A program made the position numbers and the translations under genes. Shown one piece after another: positions 1 to 9,633 of a stretch of DNA of 64,000 bases. The stretch spans positions 659,873-723,872 of the forward strand of contig NZ_JAAAMU010000001.1 in assembly GCF_009909195.1 (NCBI RefSeq), given 5' to 3'. Source of the DNA: Paenibacillus sacheonensis (GTDB lineage: Bacteria; Bacillota; Bacilli; Paenibacillales; Paenibacillaceae). Each line of letters starts with the position of its first letter. The first letter of the stretch is position 1. The notes under the pieces were generated by a model. It made no database searches. It saw only the letters and a list, made by a program, of their open reading frames with translations, and was not told the origin of the DNA.

Positions 1-1
1 G

Positions 2-232
2 AAGCTGCGCAAGGAAGGCATCAAGAAAGGCGTGAAGGTCGTCTTCTCCACCGAGGAACCGATGAAACCGCGCGAGGATGTCACGCAGCGGATCGTACCC
101 GATAACGCGCCTGATATCCGTAAGGCACAGCAGCCGCCTGCCAGCAACGCGTTCGTTCCGCCCGTGGCGGGACTGATCATGGTGGGCGCCGTCGTAAAAG
201 ATTTGCTTGCAGCAGGAGGCCAACCGATATGA
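2..232 (+). CDS. tcdA: tRNA threonylcarbamoyladenosine dehydratase, C-terminal part
   Basis: This is the last 76 codons of a gene entering from the left edge. The protein family (TcdA/CsdL, YrvM in B. subtilis) is an E1-like, ATP-dependent enzyme that cyclises t6A37 in ANN-decoding tRNAs to ct6A. The visible end carries the family's KVVFSTEEP segment and the NAFVPPVAGLIMVG segment near the C-terminus. The stop codon overlaps the next start (ATGA), so the two genes are translationally coupled. rarA follows 2.4 kb downstream, as yrvN follows yrvM in B. subtilis. The N-terminal nucleotide-binding domain lies outside the window. Confidence 0.85.
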   Translation, partial: KLRKEGIKKGVKVVFSTEEPMKPREDVTQRIVPDNAPDIRKAQQPPASNAFVPPVAGLIMVGAVVKDLLAAGGQPI

Positions 233-894
233 ACGTAGAATTGATGAACAAACTAAGACTTTCGCTGGAAATGCGGATCGCGCTGCTCGAAGCGCCCGAC
301 GACTCCTACAAGGAAGCGCTCGGTGCCGAGAATGCCGAACCGTTCAGCGAGATGGATGCCGGCACTTACGATTTCGTGATGCTGTTTGCCAAGAATATCA
401 AGAGCTTGACCGAGCATGCGCCCAAAGCGCTGAAGGCCGTGAAGAAGGACGGGCTCCTCTGGATCTGCTATCCGAAGGGCACTTCCAAGATCAGAACCGA
501 CATCAACCGCGACCGCGGCTGGAGAGTGGTCAAGGACGAGGGCTGGGAGGGCGTATCGCTGGTGTCCGTCGACGACACATGGTCGGCTATGCGTTTCCGT
601 CCCGTCGGCATGGTGCAGACGAGCGCAAGGGCGAGCCGCGCTGCGGATGCCAGCCGAACGGCGGGTACGACATTGGTAAAGGAGCTCGTTATTCCGGATG
701 ACGTAAAGGCGGCGCTGGCCAAGGAGCCGGAAGCGGAATCGTTCTTCGCGGACCTTGCGCAGTCGCATCGCAAAGAGTATATTCGCTGGATTAACGAAGC
801 GAAGCAGGAAGTGACGCGGGCCAAGCGGATAAGCGAGATGACGGCGAAGCTGCAGCAGCAGCTGAAGCGTCCATCGGACAAGCCGCAAGGATAA
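229..894 (+). CDS. DUF3052-like / YdeI (OmdA)-family protein
   Basis: This 221-residue protein starts at an ATG overlapping the stop of the preceding gene. Residues about 40-115 resemble DUF3052: a YDFVMLF segment, then GLLWICYPKG, then DDTWSAMRFRP. Residues about 150-205 (IPDDVKAALA, then SHRKEYIRWINEAK) match the C-terminal domain of the YdeI/OmpD-associated family, often annotated as bacteriocin protection. No enzymatic residues can be assigned and the real function is unknown. It is probably cytoplasmic, with no signal peptide or membrane segment. A stem-loop with a T-run follows at 916-962. Confidence 0.75.
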   Translation: MNVELMNKLRLSLEMRIALLEAPDDSYKEALGAENAEPFSEMDAGTYDFVMLFAKNIKSLTEHAPKALKAVKKDGLLWICYPKGTSKIRTDINRDRGWRVVKDEGWEGVSLVSVDDTWSAMRFRPVGMVQTSARASRAADASRTAGTTLVKELVIPDDVKAALAKEPEAESFFADLAQSHRKEYIRWINEAKQEVTRAKRISEMTAKLQQQLKRPSDKPQG

Positions 895-915
895 CCAACA
901 TTTATTCAACGATAG

Positions 916-962
916 CAGGCTGATCGGATCGAGGCATCATCGATTCCGGCGGCCTGTTTTTT
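916..962 (+). terminator. Rho-independent terminator after the YdeI-like gene
   Basis: An imperfect stem (CAGGC near 916 pairing with GCCTG at 952-956, plus inner ATCG/CGAT pairs) is followed by TTTTTT. Confidence 0.6.
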
Positions 963-1024
963 GCGTTTTTATGTTCGTATTGATTTTTTCTTTGTCTGGG
1001 CCATCAAATTTGTCCCAGTCAACA

Positions 1025-1062
1025 AAAGTTGCCTTTGACAAACTTTTTTGGAGGTGTACAAT
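1025..1062 (+). promoter_or_regulatory. mntH promoter with overlapping MntR-type operator
   Basis: A sigma-A promoter reads TTGACA (1035-1040), 16 bp, TACAAT (1057-1062). An imperfect inverted repeat, AAAGTTGCC...AAACTTT (1025-1046), covers the -35 element. Its sequence resembles the MntR boxes of Bacillus mntH and mntA, so manganese-dependent repression is inferred. The 5' untranslated leader would be about 95 nt. Confidence 0.6.
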
Positions 1063-1164
1063 GAAAATAGGAAACAATGGTTTCATGCCTGCATATTTGT
1101 AGGTATTAACTGATTACCTTCACGACAGATTAACTTAACGACGAATACGAAGAGGTGAAAGGCA

Positions 1165-2529
1165 ATGAGCACCAATCAGCCTGCAGCTGCACCAGCTGCG
1201 CCAGCTGCCCAAGAAAGCGGCTGGCGACAATCGAGAACTCAAAGTTCGCTCCCTGAGGTTTACCGTTCGATGAAAATTCCGAAACACGGTTCATGGTTTC
1301 GTAAATTTCTCGCATTCGCGGGTCCGGGCTATTTGGTCGCCGTAGGTTACATGGATCCCGGCAACTGGGCGACGGATCTGGCCGGCGGATCGAAATTCGG
1401 CTATTCGCTGCTCGCCGTCATCTTGCTCTCCAATCTTATGGCGATCCTGCTTCAAGCCCTGGCCGGCAAGCTCGGTATCGTTACGGGCCGCGATCTTGCA
1501 CAGGCTTGCAAGGATCATTACAGCAAACCCGTCGCGATGGGCTTGTGGGTGCTGTGCGAGCTGGCGATCGCCGCTTGCGACCTCGCCGAAGTCATCGGGT
1601 CGGCGATCGCCTTGAATCTGCTGTTCGGCATACCGCTGGTAGCCGGGGTCATCTTGACCGTGCTGGACGTTCTCCTCGTGCTGCTACTGCAAAATAAAGG
1701 ATTCCGATTCATTGAATCGCTCGTTATCGTACTTATCGTCACGATCGGGGGCTGCTTCCTGATCGAGATGTTCTGGTCCCAGCCTGCGATGGGCGAGGTC
1801 ATGCAAGGCTTCATACCGACCGGGCAAATCGTCTCGGACCCGACGATGCTCTACATCGCCATCGGCATCTTGGGCGCAACCGTCATGCCGCATAATTTGT
1901 ATTTGCACTCATCCATCGTTCAAACCAGGCAATATGACCAAACCGAGCTCGGCAAACGCCAAGCGATCAAATACGCGACCTGGGATTCCACCATCGCATT
2001 GTTCTTCGCCTTGTTCATCAATGCGGCCATTCTGATCATCGCGGCTTCGACGTTCCATACGTCGGGACACACGGACGTCGCGGAGATCCAGGATGCTTAT
2101 CATCTGCTGTCGCCGATGCTGGGAACGGCCGCGGCGAGCGTCTTGTTCGGCGTCGCGCTGCTGGCTTCCGGGCAGAACTCCACGCTGACGGGCACGCTTG
2201 CGGGCCAGATCGTCATGGAGGGCTTCCTGAACCTGAGGCTCAAGCCATGGCTGAGACGATTGATCACCCGGATGATCGCGGTCGTTCCTGCCGTCATCGT
2301 CACCTGGCTGTACGGAGCCAAAGGCACGACGGATCTGCTCATTCTAAGCCAAGTCATTCTGTCTTTGCAGCTGTCCTTCGCGGTTATTCCGCTCGTGAAG
2401 TTTACGAGCGACAAGAAGAAAATGGGCGTCTTCGCCAATAAAATGTGGATGAAGATATTGGCTTGGTTCGTGGCGGTCGTCATTGCAGGGCTCAATATTT
2501 ACTTGCTGTATCAGACGTTTACCGGTTGA
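1165..2529 (+). CDS. mntH: Nramp-family divalent metal (Mn2+) transporter
   Basis: This 454-residue polytopic membrane protein of the Nramp/SLC11 family is a proton-coupled Mn2+ (and Fe2+) importer. The Nramp TM1 signature DPGNWATD is at about residue 67, and the TM6 signature [10 protein letters not shown] is at about 240. About 11 hydrophobic helices follow an Ala/Pro-rich N-terminal tail. The start has an upstream GAGGTGAAAGGC. Length and motifs fit bacterial MntH. It appears monocistronic, bounded by the MntR-like promoter at 1025-1062 and the hairpin at 2557-2599. Substrate preference is inferred from family and operator. Confidence 0.92.
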   Translation: MSTNQPAAAPAAPAAQESGWRQSRTQSSLPEVYRSMKIPKHGSWFRKFLAFAGPGYLVAVGYMDPGNWATDLAGGSKFGYSLLAVILLSNLMAILLQALAGKLGIVTGRDLAQACKDHYSKPVAMGLWVLCELAIAACDLAEVIGSAIALNLLFGIPLVAGVILTVLDVLLVLLLQNKGFRFIESLVIVLIVTIGGCFLIEMFWSQPAMGEVMQGFIPTGQIVSDPTMLYIAIGILGATVMPHNLYLHSSIVQTRQYDQTELGKRQAIKYATWDSTIALFFALFINAAILIIAASTFHTSGHTDVAEIQDAYHLLSPMLGTAAASVLFGVALLASGQNSTLTGTLAGQIVMEGFLNLRLKPWLRRLITRMIAVVPAVIVTWLYGAKGTTDLLILSQVILSLQLSFAVIPLVKFTSDKKKMGVFANKMWMKILAWFVAVVIAGLNIYLLYQTFTG

Positions 2530-2556
2530 TCGAACGGAATCAAATAGGCATCGTTT

Positions 2557-2599
2557 GAAGCCCTCCCGAAGGAGTCCCCTCCAGCGGAGAGGGCTTCTT
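2557..2599 (+). terminator. Hairpin after mntH
   Basis: GAAGCCCTC (2557-2565) pairs exactly with GAGGGCTTC (2589-2597). The following U-tract is short. Confidence 0.6.
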
Positions 2600-2671
2600 G
2601 CGTCTTCCCGTCAGCATGGCGAACGTGTGTGCTAGTATGATATGATGAACTTTGATTGGGAAAGGAACGGG

Positions 2672-3982
2672 ATGGAAATGGACTTGTTTACCTATCATCA
2701 GGAAGAAGAACAGCCTAAAGCGAAATTGCTTGCGGACCGCATGCGTCCGCAAACGATCGATGAATATATCGGACAGCGCGAAGTCGTCGGACCGGGCAAG
2801 CTGCTGAGAAGGGCGATCGAAGGCGACCAAGTGTCCTCGATCCTTCTCTACGGCCCGCCGGGGTGCGGCAAAACGACGCTTGCGCATATCATATCCAAAC
2901 GCACGCAAGGGGATTTCGTCAAATTAAACGCGGTCGATGCTTCCGTGAAGGACGTCCGCGCCGTGATCGACCAAGCGAAGATGACCAAGTCCATGTACGG
3001 GCGCAAAACGATTCTTTTCCTGGACGAGGTCCATCGGTTCAATTCTTCCAGGCAGGACGCGCTTCTCCCTGCCGTGGAACAGGGAATCATCGTCTTCATC
3101 GGCGCGACGACGGAAAACCCGTTTCATTACGTGAACGGAGCGCTGCTATCGCGGTCGACCTTGTTTCAATTGGAGTCCCTGACGCGGGAGGATGCGCTGG
3201 AAGCGATGCGGCGCGCATTGACGGATTCCGTGCGGGGACTGGGATTCATGAAGCTGAACGTCGCGGAAGAAGCGCTGCAGCATATCGCGAGCATGGCCGG
3301 AGGGGATATACGCAGAGCGCTCAATGCGCTGGAGCTGGCAGCCGTGACGACGCCTTCGCAGCCGGACGGCAGCGTCGAGGTGACGCTGGAGGTCGCCGAG
3401 GAATCGATCCGCAAGCCGACGATTCGCGCCGACGAATCCACGCAGTACGACATTCTTTCCGCCTTCCACAAAAGCGTGCGAGGCTCAAGCGACGCCGCGT
3501 TGTTCTGGTTCCTCTACGCCGTCGAGAAGCTGGGCATGGATCCCATGACCTTCGTCCGGCGGCTGATCGTGGCCTGCAGCGAGGATATCGGGCTTGCCAA
3601 TCCGCAAGCCATGGTTCAAGCCGTCGCCGCGATGGACGCCTATCATAAGATCGGCTGGCCGGAAGCCAAGTACAACATCGCCCAGGCCATTCTGTTCGCC
3701 GTGGAAAGTCCCAAATCCAATGCTGCCGCAGTCGCGATCGGCAGCGTCATGCAGGCGATCGAAAGCTTGGGCTCGGCGGAGGTGCCGCTTCACCTTCGGG
3801 ACACGCATTACAGCGGTGCCGAACGGCTGGGCCATGTCGGTTATCAGTACCCTCATGATTTCCCGGGCCACTACGTGAAGCAGGTTTATTTGCCCGAACG
3901 AATCGCCCATAAGAAGTTCTATAAGGCCACGGAGCAAGGGATGGAAGATAAAATTCGCCAAAACCAAGAGCGGAGAAAATAG
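2672..3982 (+). CDS. rarA: Replication-associated recombination protein A (AAA+ ATPase)
   Basis: This 436-residue protein is of the RarA/MgsA (YrvN, WHIP/WRNIP1) family, a AAA+ clamp-loader-like ATPase acting at stalled replication forks. It has the Walker A GPPGCGKTT at about residue 68 and a Walker B FLDEVHRF. A sensor-type GATTENP follows, and the C-terminal MgsA domain includes a DTHYSGAERLGHVGYQYPHDFPGHYV-type segment. The chosen ATG has AAAGGAACGGG just upstream. An ATG at 2678 (MDLFTYH) is equally plausible, while ATGs at 2642/2645 lack a ribosome site. The position after tcdA and before cymR matches B. subtilis yrvM-yrvN-cymR, apart from inserted genes. Confidence 0.92.
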   Translation: MEMDLFTYHQEEEQPKAKLLADRMRPQTIDEYIGQREVVGPGKLLRRAIEGDQVSSILLYGPPGCGKTTLAHIISKRTQGDFVKLNAVDASVKDVRAVIDQAKMTKSMYGRKTILFLDEVHRFNSSRQDALLPAVEQGIIVFIGATTENPFHYVNGALLSRSTLFQLESLTREDALEAMRRALTDSVRGLGFMKLNVAEEALQHIASMAGGDIRRALNALELAAVTTPSQPDGSVEVTLEVAEESIRKPTIRADESTQYDILSAFHKSVRGSSDAALFWFLYAVEKLGMDPMTFVRRLIVACSEDIGLANPQAMVQAVAAMDAYHKIGWPEAKYNIAQAILFAVESPKSNAAAVAIGSVMQAIESLGSAEVPLHLRDTHYSGAERLGHVGYQYPHDFPGHYVKQVYLPERIAHKKFYKATEQGMEDKIRQNQERRK

Positions 3983-4105
3983 CCTCTTTCGCTTATAAAA
4001 AGCAAGATCGGTAGCAGGAGCTCGAAAACAGCGCATAAAGGCCGACCATCGCGGAATAAACATGAGTAAAACCCGAATACGGGCCAGAAGGTGGGATGGC
4101 GGCAT

Positions 4106-4135
4106 TTGACGGAAAGAGACGACATCGTCTAATGT
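4106..4135 (+). promoter_or_regulatory. Candidate sigma-A promoter for the CNNM gene
   Basis: TTGACG (4106-4111), 18 bp, TAATGT (4130-4135), followed by an A/T-rich leader and then a strong GAAGGAGGTG ribosome site. Confidence 0.4.
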
Positions 4136-4186
4136 AGTATTATAAAAGAAATTTATAATTTTTATTCCCTGAAGGAGGTGCACCTG

Positions 4187-4240
4187 TTGGTCGTGATTGC
4201 GGCTTTAGGCGCGAACGGCAAACAGGGAATCGTTGAATAG
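4187..4240 (+). CDS. Possible 17-residue leader peptide upstream of the CNNM gene
   Basis: The window's strongest Shine-Dalgarno (GAAGGAGGTG, 4171-4180) lies 6 bases before a TTG that opens only a short frame reading LVVIAALGANGKQGIVE and ending in TAG at 4238-4240. The likely TTG start of the CNNM gene (4233) is inside this frame, so its translation could be coupled to the leader. The sequence shows only the ribosome site, the frame and the overlap. Function is unknown, and it could instead be a remnant of a longer gene. Confidence 0.4.
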   Translation: MVVIAALGANGKQGIVE

Positions 4241-5594
4241 TGACCCGTTACCCATAATGTGGAGCATCTTGCTCATCTTGGTGCTCGTCTTTTTGAACGG
4301 ATTTTTCGTTGCCGCTGAATTTGCCATGGTTAAAGTAAGAAGCAGCCGAATCGACACGCTCGTCCAGGACGGCAATCGCCGGGCGCGCTTCGCGTCCGCG
4401 CTGACGACGAATTTGGATGCTTATCTGTCGGCCTGCCAGCTTGGCATCACACTCGCATCGCTCGGACTCGGCTGGGTGGGGGAGCCTACCATATCGCATA
4501 TCATTGAGCCGATTCTCGAAAAAATGCATTTCAGTCCAGTCGCTATCTCGACGATATCGTTTATTATCGCTTTTTCCGTCATTACCGTTTTTCATATCGT
4601 GCTTGGCGAGCTTGCTCCCAAGACTTATGCGATTCGTAAAGCCGAGAACGTAACGTTGTGGACGGCTCTCCCGCTGATCGTGTTTCATAAAGTGATGTAC
4701 CCGTTCATTTATCTCTTGAACGGCATGGCGAACCGAATGCTGATGAGCGTCGGAATCGAACCTGCCGCCGAGCATGAGTCTGCGCACACGGAAGAAGAAA
4801 TCCGCATTCTCATGAAGGAAAGCCACAAATCCGGACTCATCGATAATACAGAGCTTACACTGGTCGATAATATATTCGATTTTGCCGAGACGCATGCCAG
4901 GGAGATCATGATTCCGCGCACCGAGATGATCTGTCTGTACGCGAACCTGTCGTTCGAAGAGAACCAGGCGATCGCCCTGAAGGAAATGCACACCCGCTAT
5001 CCCGTATGCGACAAGGACAAAGACAACATTATCGGCTTTATTCATATAAAAGATTTGTTGAAAGTAACGCACCAGGGCGTTCATGACATTCGTCATATTA
5101 CCCGTTCCATGACGACGGTGCCGGATTCGATGCATATCAGCACGCTGCTCAAGCTGATGCAGAAGAAGAAGACGCAGATCGCCATCCTCATCGACGAGTA
5201 CGGCGGCACGTCGGGTCTTGTCACCTTGGAAGATATCATGGAAGAAATCGTCGGCGAGATCCAGGATGAATTCGACGAGGAACGCGCGGATATCGAACCA
5301 AGGGAAGACGGCAGCCACTCCATTAACGGAATGATGCTCATCGAAGAGGTGAACAGTTACTTCGGCACGGAGATCGAAAGCGACGATTACGATACGATCG
5401 GCGGCTGGATGTATGCGCAGATCGAGAATCCGCCTTCCGAAGGACAGCGGATCGTGCATCCCGTCGGCTTCGAGTTTACGATCGAGGAAACCGATCATTT
5501 GCGCATCTCGCGCATTCAGCTTCGCAAGCGGACGGTCGAGGAAGTCGAAGAAGAATTGCTGCTGGAAACCGAGGTCCAGGCAGAGACCGGCTGA
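4233..5594 (+). CDS. CNNM/DUF21 and tandem-CBS membrane protein (TlyC/HlyC/CorC type)
   Basis: This 453-residue protein has an N-terminal DUF21/CNNM membrane domain (residues about 10-190, four hydrophobic segments, with AAEFAMVKVRSSR and HIVLGELAPK motifs). A CBS-domain pair follows at about 210-330, including VTLEDIMEEIVGEI. The C-terminal CorC_HlyC domain spans about 345-430. Family members are implicated in Mg2+ or cobalt homeostasis; the older name is hemolysin C. The TTG at 4233 follows AGGGA by four bases and overlaps a tiny upstream frame. An ATG eight codons later (4257) is the alternative start. A perfect bidirectional terminator separates it from mnmA. Confidence 0.88.
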   Translation: MNSDPLPIMWSILLILVLVFLNGFFVAAEFAMVKVRSSRIDTLVQDGNRRARFASALTTNLDAYLSACQLGITLASLGLGWVGEPTISHIIEPILEKMHFSPVAISTISFIIAFSVITVFHIVLGELAPKTYAIRKAENVTLWTALPLIVFHKVMYPFIYLLNGMANRMLMSVGIEPAAEHESAHTEEEIRILMKESHKSGLIDNTELTLVDNIFDFAETHAREIMIPRTEMICLYANLSFEENQAIALKEMHTRYPVCDKDKDNIIGFIHIKDLLKVTHQGVHDIRHITRSMTTVPDSMHISTLLKLMQKKKTQIAILIDEYGGTSGLVTLEDIMEEIVGEIQDEFDEERADIEPREDGSHSINGMMLIEEVNSYFGTEIESDDYDTIGGWMYAQIENPPSEGQRIVHPVGFEFTIEETDHLRISRIQLRKRTVEEVEEELLLETEVQAETG

Positions 5595-5640
5595 ATCCGC
5601 AGGCGTTGAACGTCGACGCGGAATAGCATGCGAAAATAAA

Positions 5641-5674
5641 CAAGAGGCGTTCGATATCAATCGAACGCCTCTTG
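5641..5674. terminator. Bidirectional terminator between the CNNM gene and mnmA
   Basis: A perfect 15-bp stem with a four-base loop (CAAGAGGCGTTCGAT and its complement) sits between converging genes, with A-rich and T-rich flanks. Confidence 0.85.
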
Positions 5675-5689
5675 TTATATGTTTAAGTC

Positions 5690-6877
<1,188 letters not shown>

Positions 6878-6928
6878 TCACTTCCAAACCGATTTTCATG
6901 AAAGTGTCATCGTTTTATCAACAATTTG

Positions 6929-6957
6929 TTGCGCGGTTATGTTAACATAGATATGAT
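6929..6957 (+). promoter_or_regulatory. cymR promoter with an internal palindrome
   Basis: TTGCGC (6929-6934), 17 bp, TATGAT (6952-6957). The spacer contains the perfect 12-bp palindrome TATGTTAACATA (6938-6949), a possible operator. A GGGAAT motif just downstream (6960-6965) loosely resembles part of the CymR box, but autoregulation is only a guess. The 300-base gap between mnmA and cymR holds this promoter and a small CCGTC/GACGG hairpin (7001-7019) and nothing else I recognise. Confidence 0.5.
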
Positions 6958-7088
6958 ATGGGAATACCATGAATTGTAATCTATTAAGAAGAAACGCCTT
7001 CCGTCGTTCAGAAAGACGGCGATCGCGTTTGTTCTCAGGCAGCGACCTTAAATAAGATTTCGTTTTCGTCGGAGAAGAGGTGCTCGAA

Positions 7089-7508
7089 TTGAAAATTTCT
7101 ACTAAGGGCCGTTATGGGCTTACGATTATGATGGAGCTGGCCGCTAAATTCGGAGAAGGTCCCACATCATTGAAGAGCATTGCTGAGCGCAACCAGCTCT
7201 CGGAGCATTACTTGGAGCAGCTGATCGCCCCGCTCAGAAATGCTGGTCTCGTGAAGAGTATTCGCGGCGCCTATGGCGGTTATATCCTGTCGAAGGAACC
7301 GCAGTCGATTACGTCCGGCGATGTCATCCGTATTTTGGAGGGACCGATTTCGCCCGTTGATTTTACGGAAGAAGACGATCCGGCCAAACGCAACCTGTGG
7401 CTTCGAATCCGCAACAGCATTGCGGAAGTGCTGGACTCGACGACGCTTGCGGACCTCGTAACGTACAAGGAAGAGGTTCAGCAGGACTCTTACATGTTCT
7501 ATATTTAA
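7089..7508 (+). CDS. cymR: Rrf2-family regulator CymR
   Basis: This 139-residue winged-helix regulator of the Rrf2 family begins MKISTKGRYGLTIMMEL, the canonical CymR start, from a TTG preceded by GGAGAAGAGGTG. A GTG at 7080 overlaps the ribosome site and is unlikely to be the start. The recognition helix region (SEHYLEQLIAPLRNAGLVKSIRG) is intact. It has no Fe-S cysteines of the IscR type, consistent with CymR, which represses sulfur and cysteine metabolism genes in complex with cysteine synthase. It sits 19 bases upstream of the cysteine desulfurase, as in B. subtilis. Confidence 0.88.
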   Translation: MKISTKGRYGLTIMMELAAKFGEGPTSLKSIAERNQLSEHYLEQLIAPLRNAGLVKSIRGAYGGYILSKEPQSITSGDVIRILEGPISPVDFTEEDDPAKRNLWLRIRNSIAEVLDSTTLADLVTYKEEVQQDSYMFYI

Positions 7509-7527
7509 GGATTTAAGGATGATTGCC

Positions 7528-8691
7528 ATGGAACGGATTTATTACGATCATGCGGCCACGTCGCCGATGCACCCCGATGCAGCCGCGGCGATGATGGACG
7601 TGTATACCGGAACGGTAGGCAATGCTTCGAGCATTCACGGCAATGGCCGTTCGGCCAGAGGCCTGCTCAATCGTTCCCGTGACCTTATTGCCGGCGGCAT
7701 CGGCTGCACGGCGGCAGAGCTCGTGTTCACGAGCGGTGGAACGGAGAGCGACAATATGGCCATCATCGGTGTCGCAAGGGCCGCGCGAAAACGCGGCAAG
7801 TCCCATATTATAACGCTTGCGACCGAGCATCACGCTGTTCTCCATGCCTGCGAATCTCTTGAAAGCGAAGGGTTTCGATTGTCCGTGCTGCCGGTGAACG
7901 AGCAGGGTACCGTTAATGTTCAACATATTGCGGATGCCATCGCGGACGATACGGCGCTGATTAGCGTCATGTATGTCAACAACGAGACCGGAACGATTCA
8001 GCCGATCGCGGAGATCGGCGAACTCGCCCGGTCTAGAGGCGTTCTTTTTCATGTCGATGCCGTTCAGGCGCTCGGCGTGCTGCCCATCGATCTTCGCAGC
8101 CTGCCTGTCGATCTTATGAGCTTCTCCGCCCATAAGATCAACGGGCCGCAAGGCGTAGGCGCTTTATTCGTGCGCAAAGGGACGGTGCTCGTGCCATTGC
8201 TTCACGGGGGCTCCCAGGAGCGGAAGCGCAGACCAGGCACCGAGAACGTTGCCGGCATCGCAGCATTCGCCGCTGCGTTTGAACATTCTGTGAATTCGCT
8301 CGCGAATCGGAAACCTTTGTTGGACAAGCTTCGTTATACATGGATAGAACGGATGATTGACCTATTCGGCGAAGAGCATGTGGTCGTTAACGGCCACCCG
8401 GCGGCAAGCGAGGCAAGCGCCTCTCATATCGTGAATCTCAGCTTTCCGGGCATCAGCTCGGAGACGATGCTGATGAATTTGGATTTGGCCGGCATTGCGG
8501 CTTCCAGCGGTTCGGCCTGCACGGCCGGCGCGCTCGAGCCTTCCCATGTGCTGGAGGCCATGGGGATCTCGCGGGAGCGATTGGAATCTGCTGTAAGGTT
8601 TAGCTTCGGTTTGGGAAATACTATGGAGGAACTCGAATGCGCGGCAAAAAAAATTGCAACCTTTACGAGCCGCATTCGTACTAATGCCTAG
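7528..8691 (+). CDS. Cysteine desulfurase (YrvO/IscS type)
   Basis: This 387-residue PLP-dependent class V aminotransferase releases sulfur from cysteine. It begins MERIYYDHAAT. PLP-binding motifs are TEHHAVLHAC, VMYVNNETGTIQP and the lysine in SFSAHKINGPQG. The catalytic cysteine loop is ASSGSACTAG (about residue 325). AAGGA ends 8 bases before the chosen ATG; another ATG at 7519 has its own TAAGGA and cannot be excluded. The context (after cymR, near mnmA) suggests it feeds tRNA thiolation, as YrvO does in B. subtilis. Confidence 0.92.
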   Translation: MERIYYDHAATSPMHPDAAAAMMDVYTGTVGNASSIHGNGRSARGLLNRSRDLIAGGIGCTAAELVFTSGGTESDNMAIIGVARAARKRGKSHIITLATEHHAVLHACESLESEGFRLSVLPVNEQGTVNVQHIADAIADDTALISVMYVNNETGTIQPIAEIGELARSRGVLFHVDAVQALGVLPIDLRSLPVDLMSFSAHKINGPQGVGALFVRKGTVLVPLLHGGSQERKRRPGTENVAGIAAFAAAFEHSVNSLANRKPLLDKLRYTWIERMIDLFGEEHVVVNGHPAASEASASHIVNLSFPGISSETMLMNLDLAGIAASSGSACTAGALEPSHVLEAMGISRERLESAVRFSFGLGNTMEELECAAKKIATFTSRIRTNA

Positions 8692-8705
8692 GAGGCTTTG
8701 CCAAA

Positions 8706-9251
8706 TTGCTGCGATTACAGCATCTGATTGGACTGCCTGTCATTGAGATGAACGCCGGCAAGCATGTCGGACACGTGAAGGATGCTTGGTTCGATGAGCA
8801 TTGGGAACTGGGCGGCATCATTTTGGATGCTGGCAGGCGTTTCTTCACATCGATGAAAGCTGTCACGTGGAACGAAGTTTTGGTTTGCGGAGAAGATGCC
8901 GTTATCGTCATGAACGAAGCATCCGTGAAACGGACCAAACCGGCGGCAGTGCAGCGCTCCTTTTTGACCGGAACCGTACGATTGAAGGATTTGCCCGTCA
9001 TTACCGCTCATGGCGAACAACTTGGACGCGTATCGGATGTTTATTTTAGCGATATACAGGGTACACAAATAATAGGCTATGAGTTGACGGATGGTTTCAT
9101 AGCGGATATCATGGAAGGCCGCAAGTGGCTTCCTGCTCCGCTTCAAGCTGACGAAGTCATGCTAGGCAATGCTGTCATTATAGTACCGGCCGGAAGCGAG
9201 GACAACCTCTCGCCGGTCGCTGTTTCTGAGACGGATATTAGGGAGAAATGA
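8706..9251 (+). CDS. PRC-barrel domain protein (YrrD-like)
   Basis: This 181-residue protein contains two PRC-barrel repeats: residues about 3-80 (LIGLPVIEM, then HVGHVKDAWFD) and about 95-165 (LKDLPVITAHGEQLGRVSDVYF). PRC-barrel domains bind RNA or photosystem-type partners; no enzymatic role is visible. It resembles B. subtilis YrrD, which lies in the same chromosomal neighbourhood. The TTG start follows TAGGAGG, which itself overlaps the stop of the desulfurase gene, so the genes form an operon. Function is unknown. Confidence 0.75.
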   Translation: MLRLQHLIGLPVIEMNAGKHVGHVKDAWFDEHWELGGIILDAGRRFFTSMKAVTWNEVLVCGEDAVIVMNEASVKRTKPAAVQRSFLTGTVRLKDLPVITAHGEQLGRVSDVYFSDIQGTQIIGYELTDGFIADIMEGRKWLPAPLQADEVMLGNAVIIVPAGSEDNLSPVAVSETDIREK

Positions 9252-9254
9252 GCT

Positions 9255-9449
9255 ATGAAATGCCCAAATTGCAGTTCAAAGGATATCGGAAAAATCGGTT
9301 CGCACCAGTATTACTGTTGGGGCTGCTTCATCGAACTGACGGTGAACGGCGAGAAGATGTCCGTCTATCAAGTCGAGGAAGACGGCACGTTAAGCTCGCT
9401 GGACGATTTGTTCTTTGAAGACGAAATGCCGCAGGTGCACGCGAACTAA
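9255..9449 (+). CDS. Small zinc-ribbon protein, 64 residues
   Basis: The protein begins MKCPNCSS and has a second cysteine pair in YYCWGC, giving a four-cysteine zinc-ribbon pattern over residues 3-24. An acidic tail with SLDDLFFEDE follows. It starts three bases after the PRC-barrel gene behind a GGGAGAAATGAGCT ribosome region. Small CPNC-type ribbons at this place are common in Paenibacillus relatives, but I cannot name a function. A terminator follows directly. Confidence 0.8.
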   Translation: MKCPNCSSKDIGKIGSHQYYCWGCFIELTVNGEKMSVYQVEEDGTLSSLDDLFFEDEMPQVHAN

Positions 9450-9477
9450 ATCGAAGCGTTCCACCCGGTTATTTGGG

Positions 9478-9508
9478 AAGGCGGCCTGCAGAGGTCGTCT
9501 TTTTTTTG
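9478..9508 (+). terminator. Rho-independent terminator
   Basis: AGGCGGCCT pairs with AGGTCGTCT through wobbles around a short TGCAG loop, then an eight-T run (9500-9507). Confidence 0.7.
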
Positions 9509-9633
9509 CGTCCGCGCGCACGCTCGGGATGATTCCGGCAACTTGTACATATACTGTAATACCAGTTATATCGGATGCGGACTTGGATTGTTTAAGCGCG
9601 GACGTAAGGTTGAAACAAGGGAGGGATGCGGCC

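Noticed and set aside
253..909. 218-residue minus-strand frame opposite the YdeI-like gene.
   Set aside because: It is antisense to a coupled, family-supported gene and rich in Arg/Leu shadow composition.
4248..5660. 470-residue minus-strand frame opposite the CNNM gene.
   Set aside because: It lies entirely antisense to a well-supported family gene, has low-complexity His/Arg/Asp composition and shows no domain pattern.
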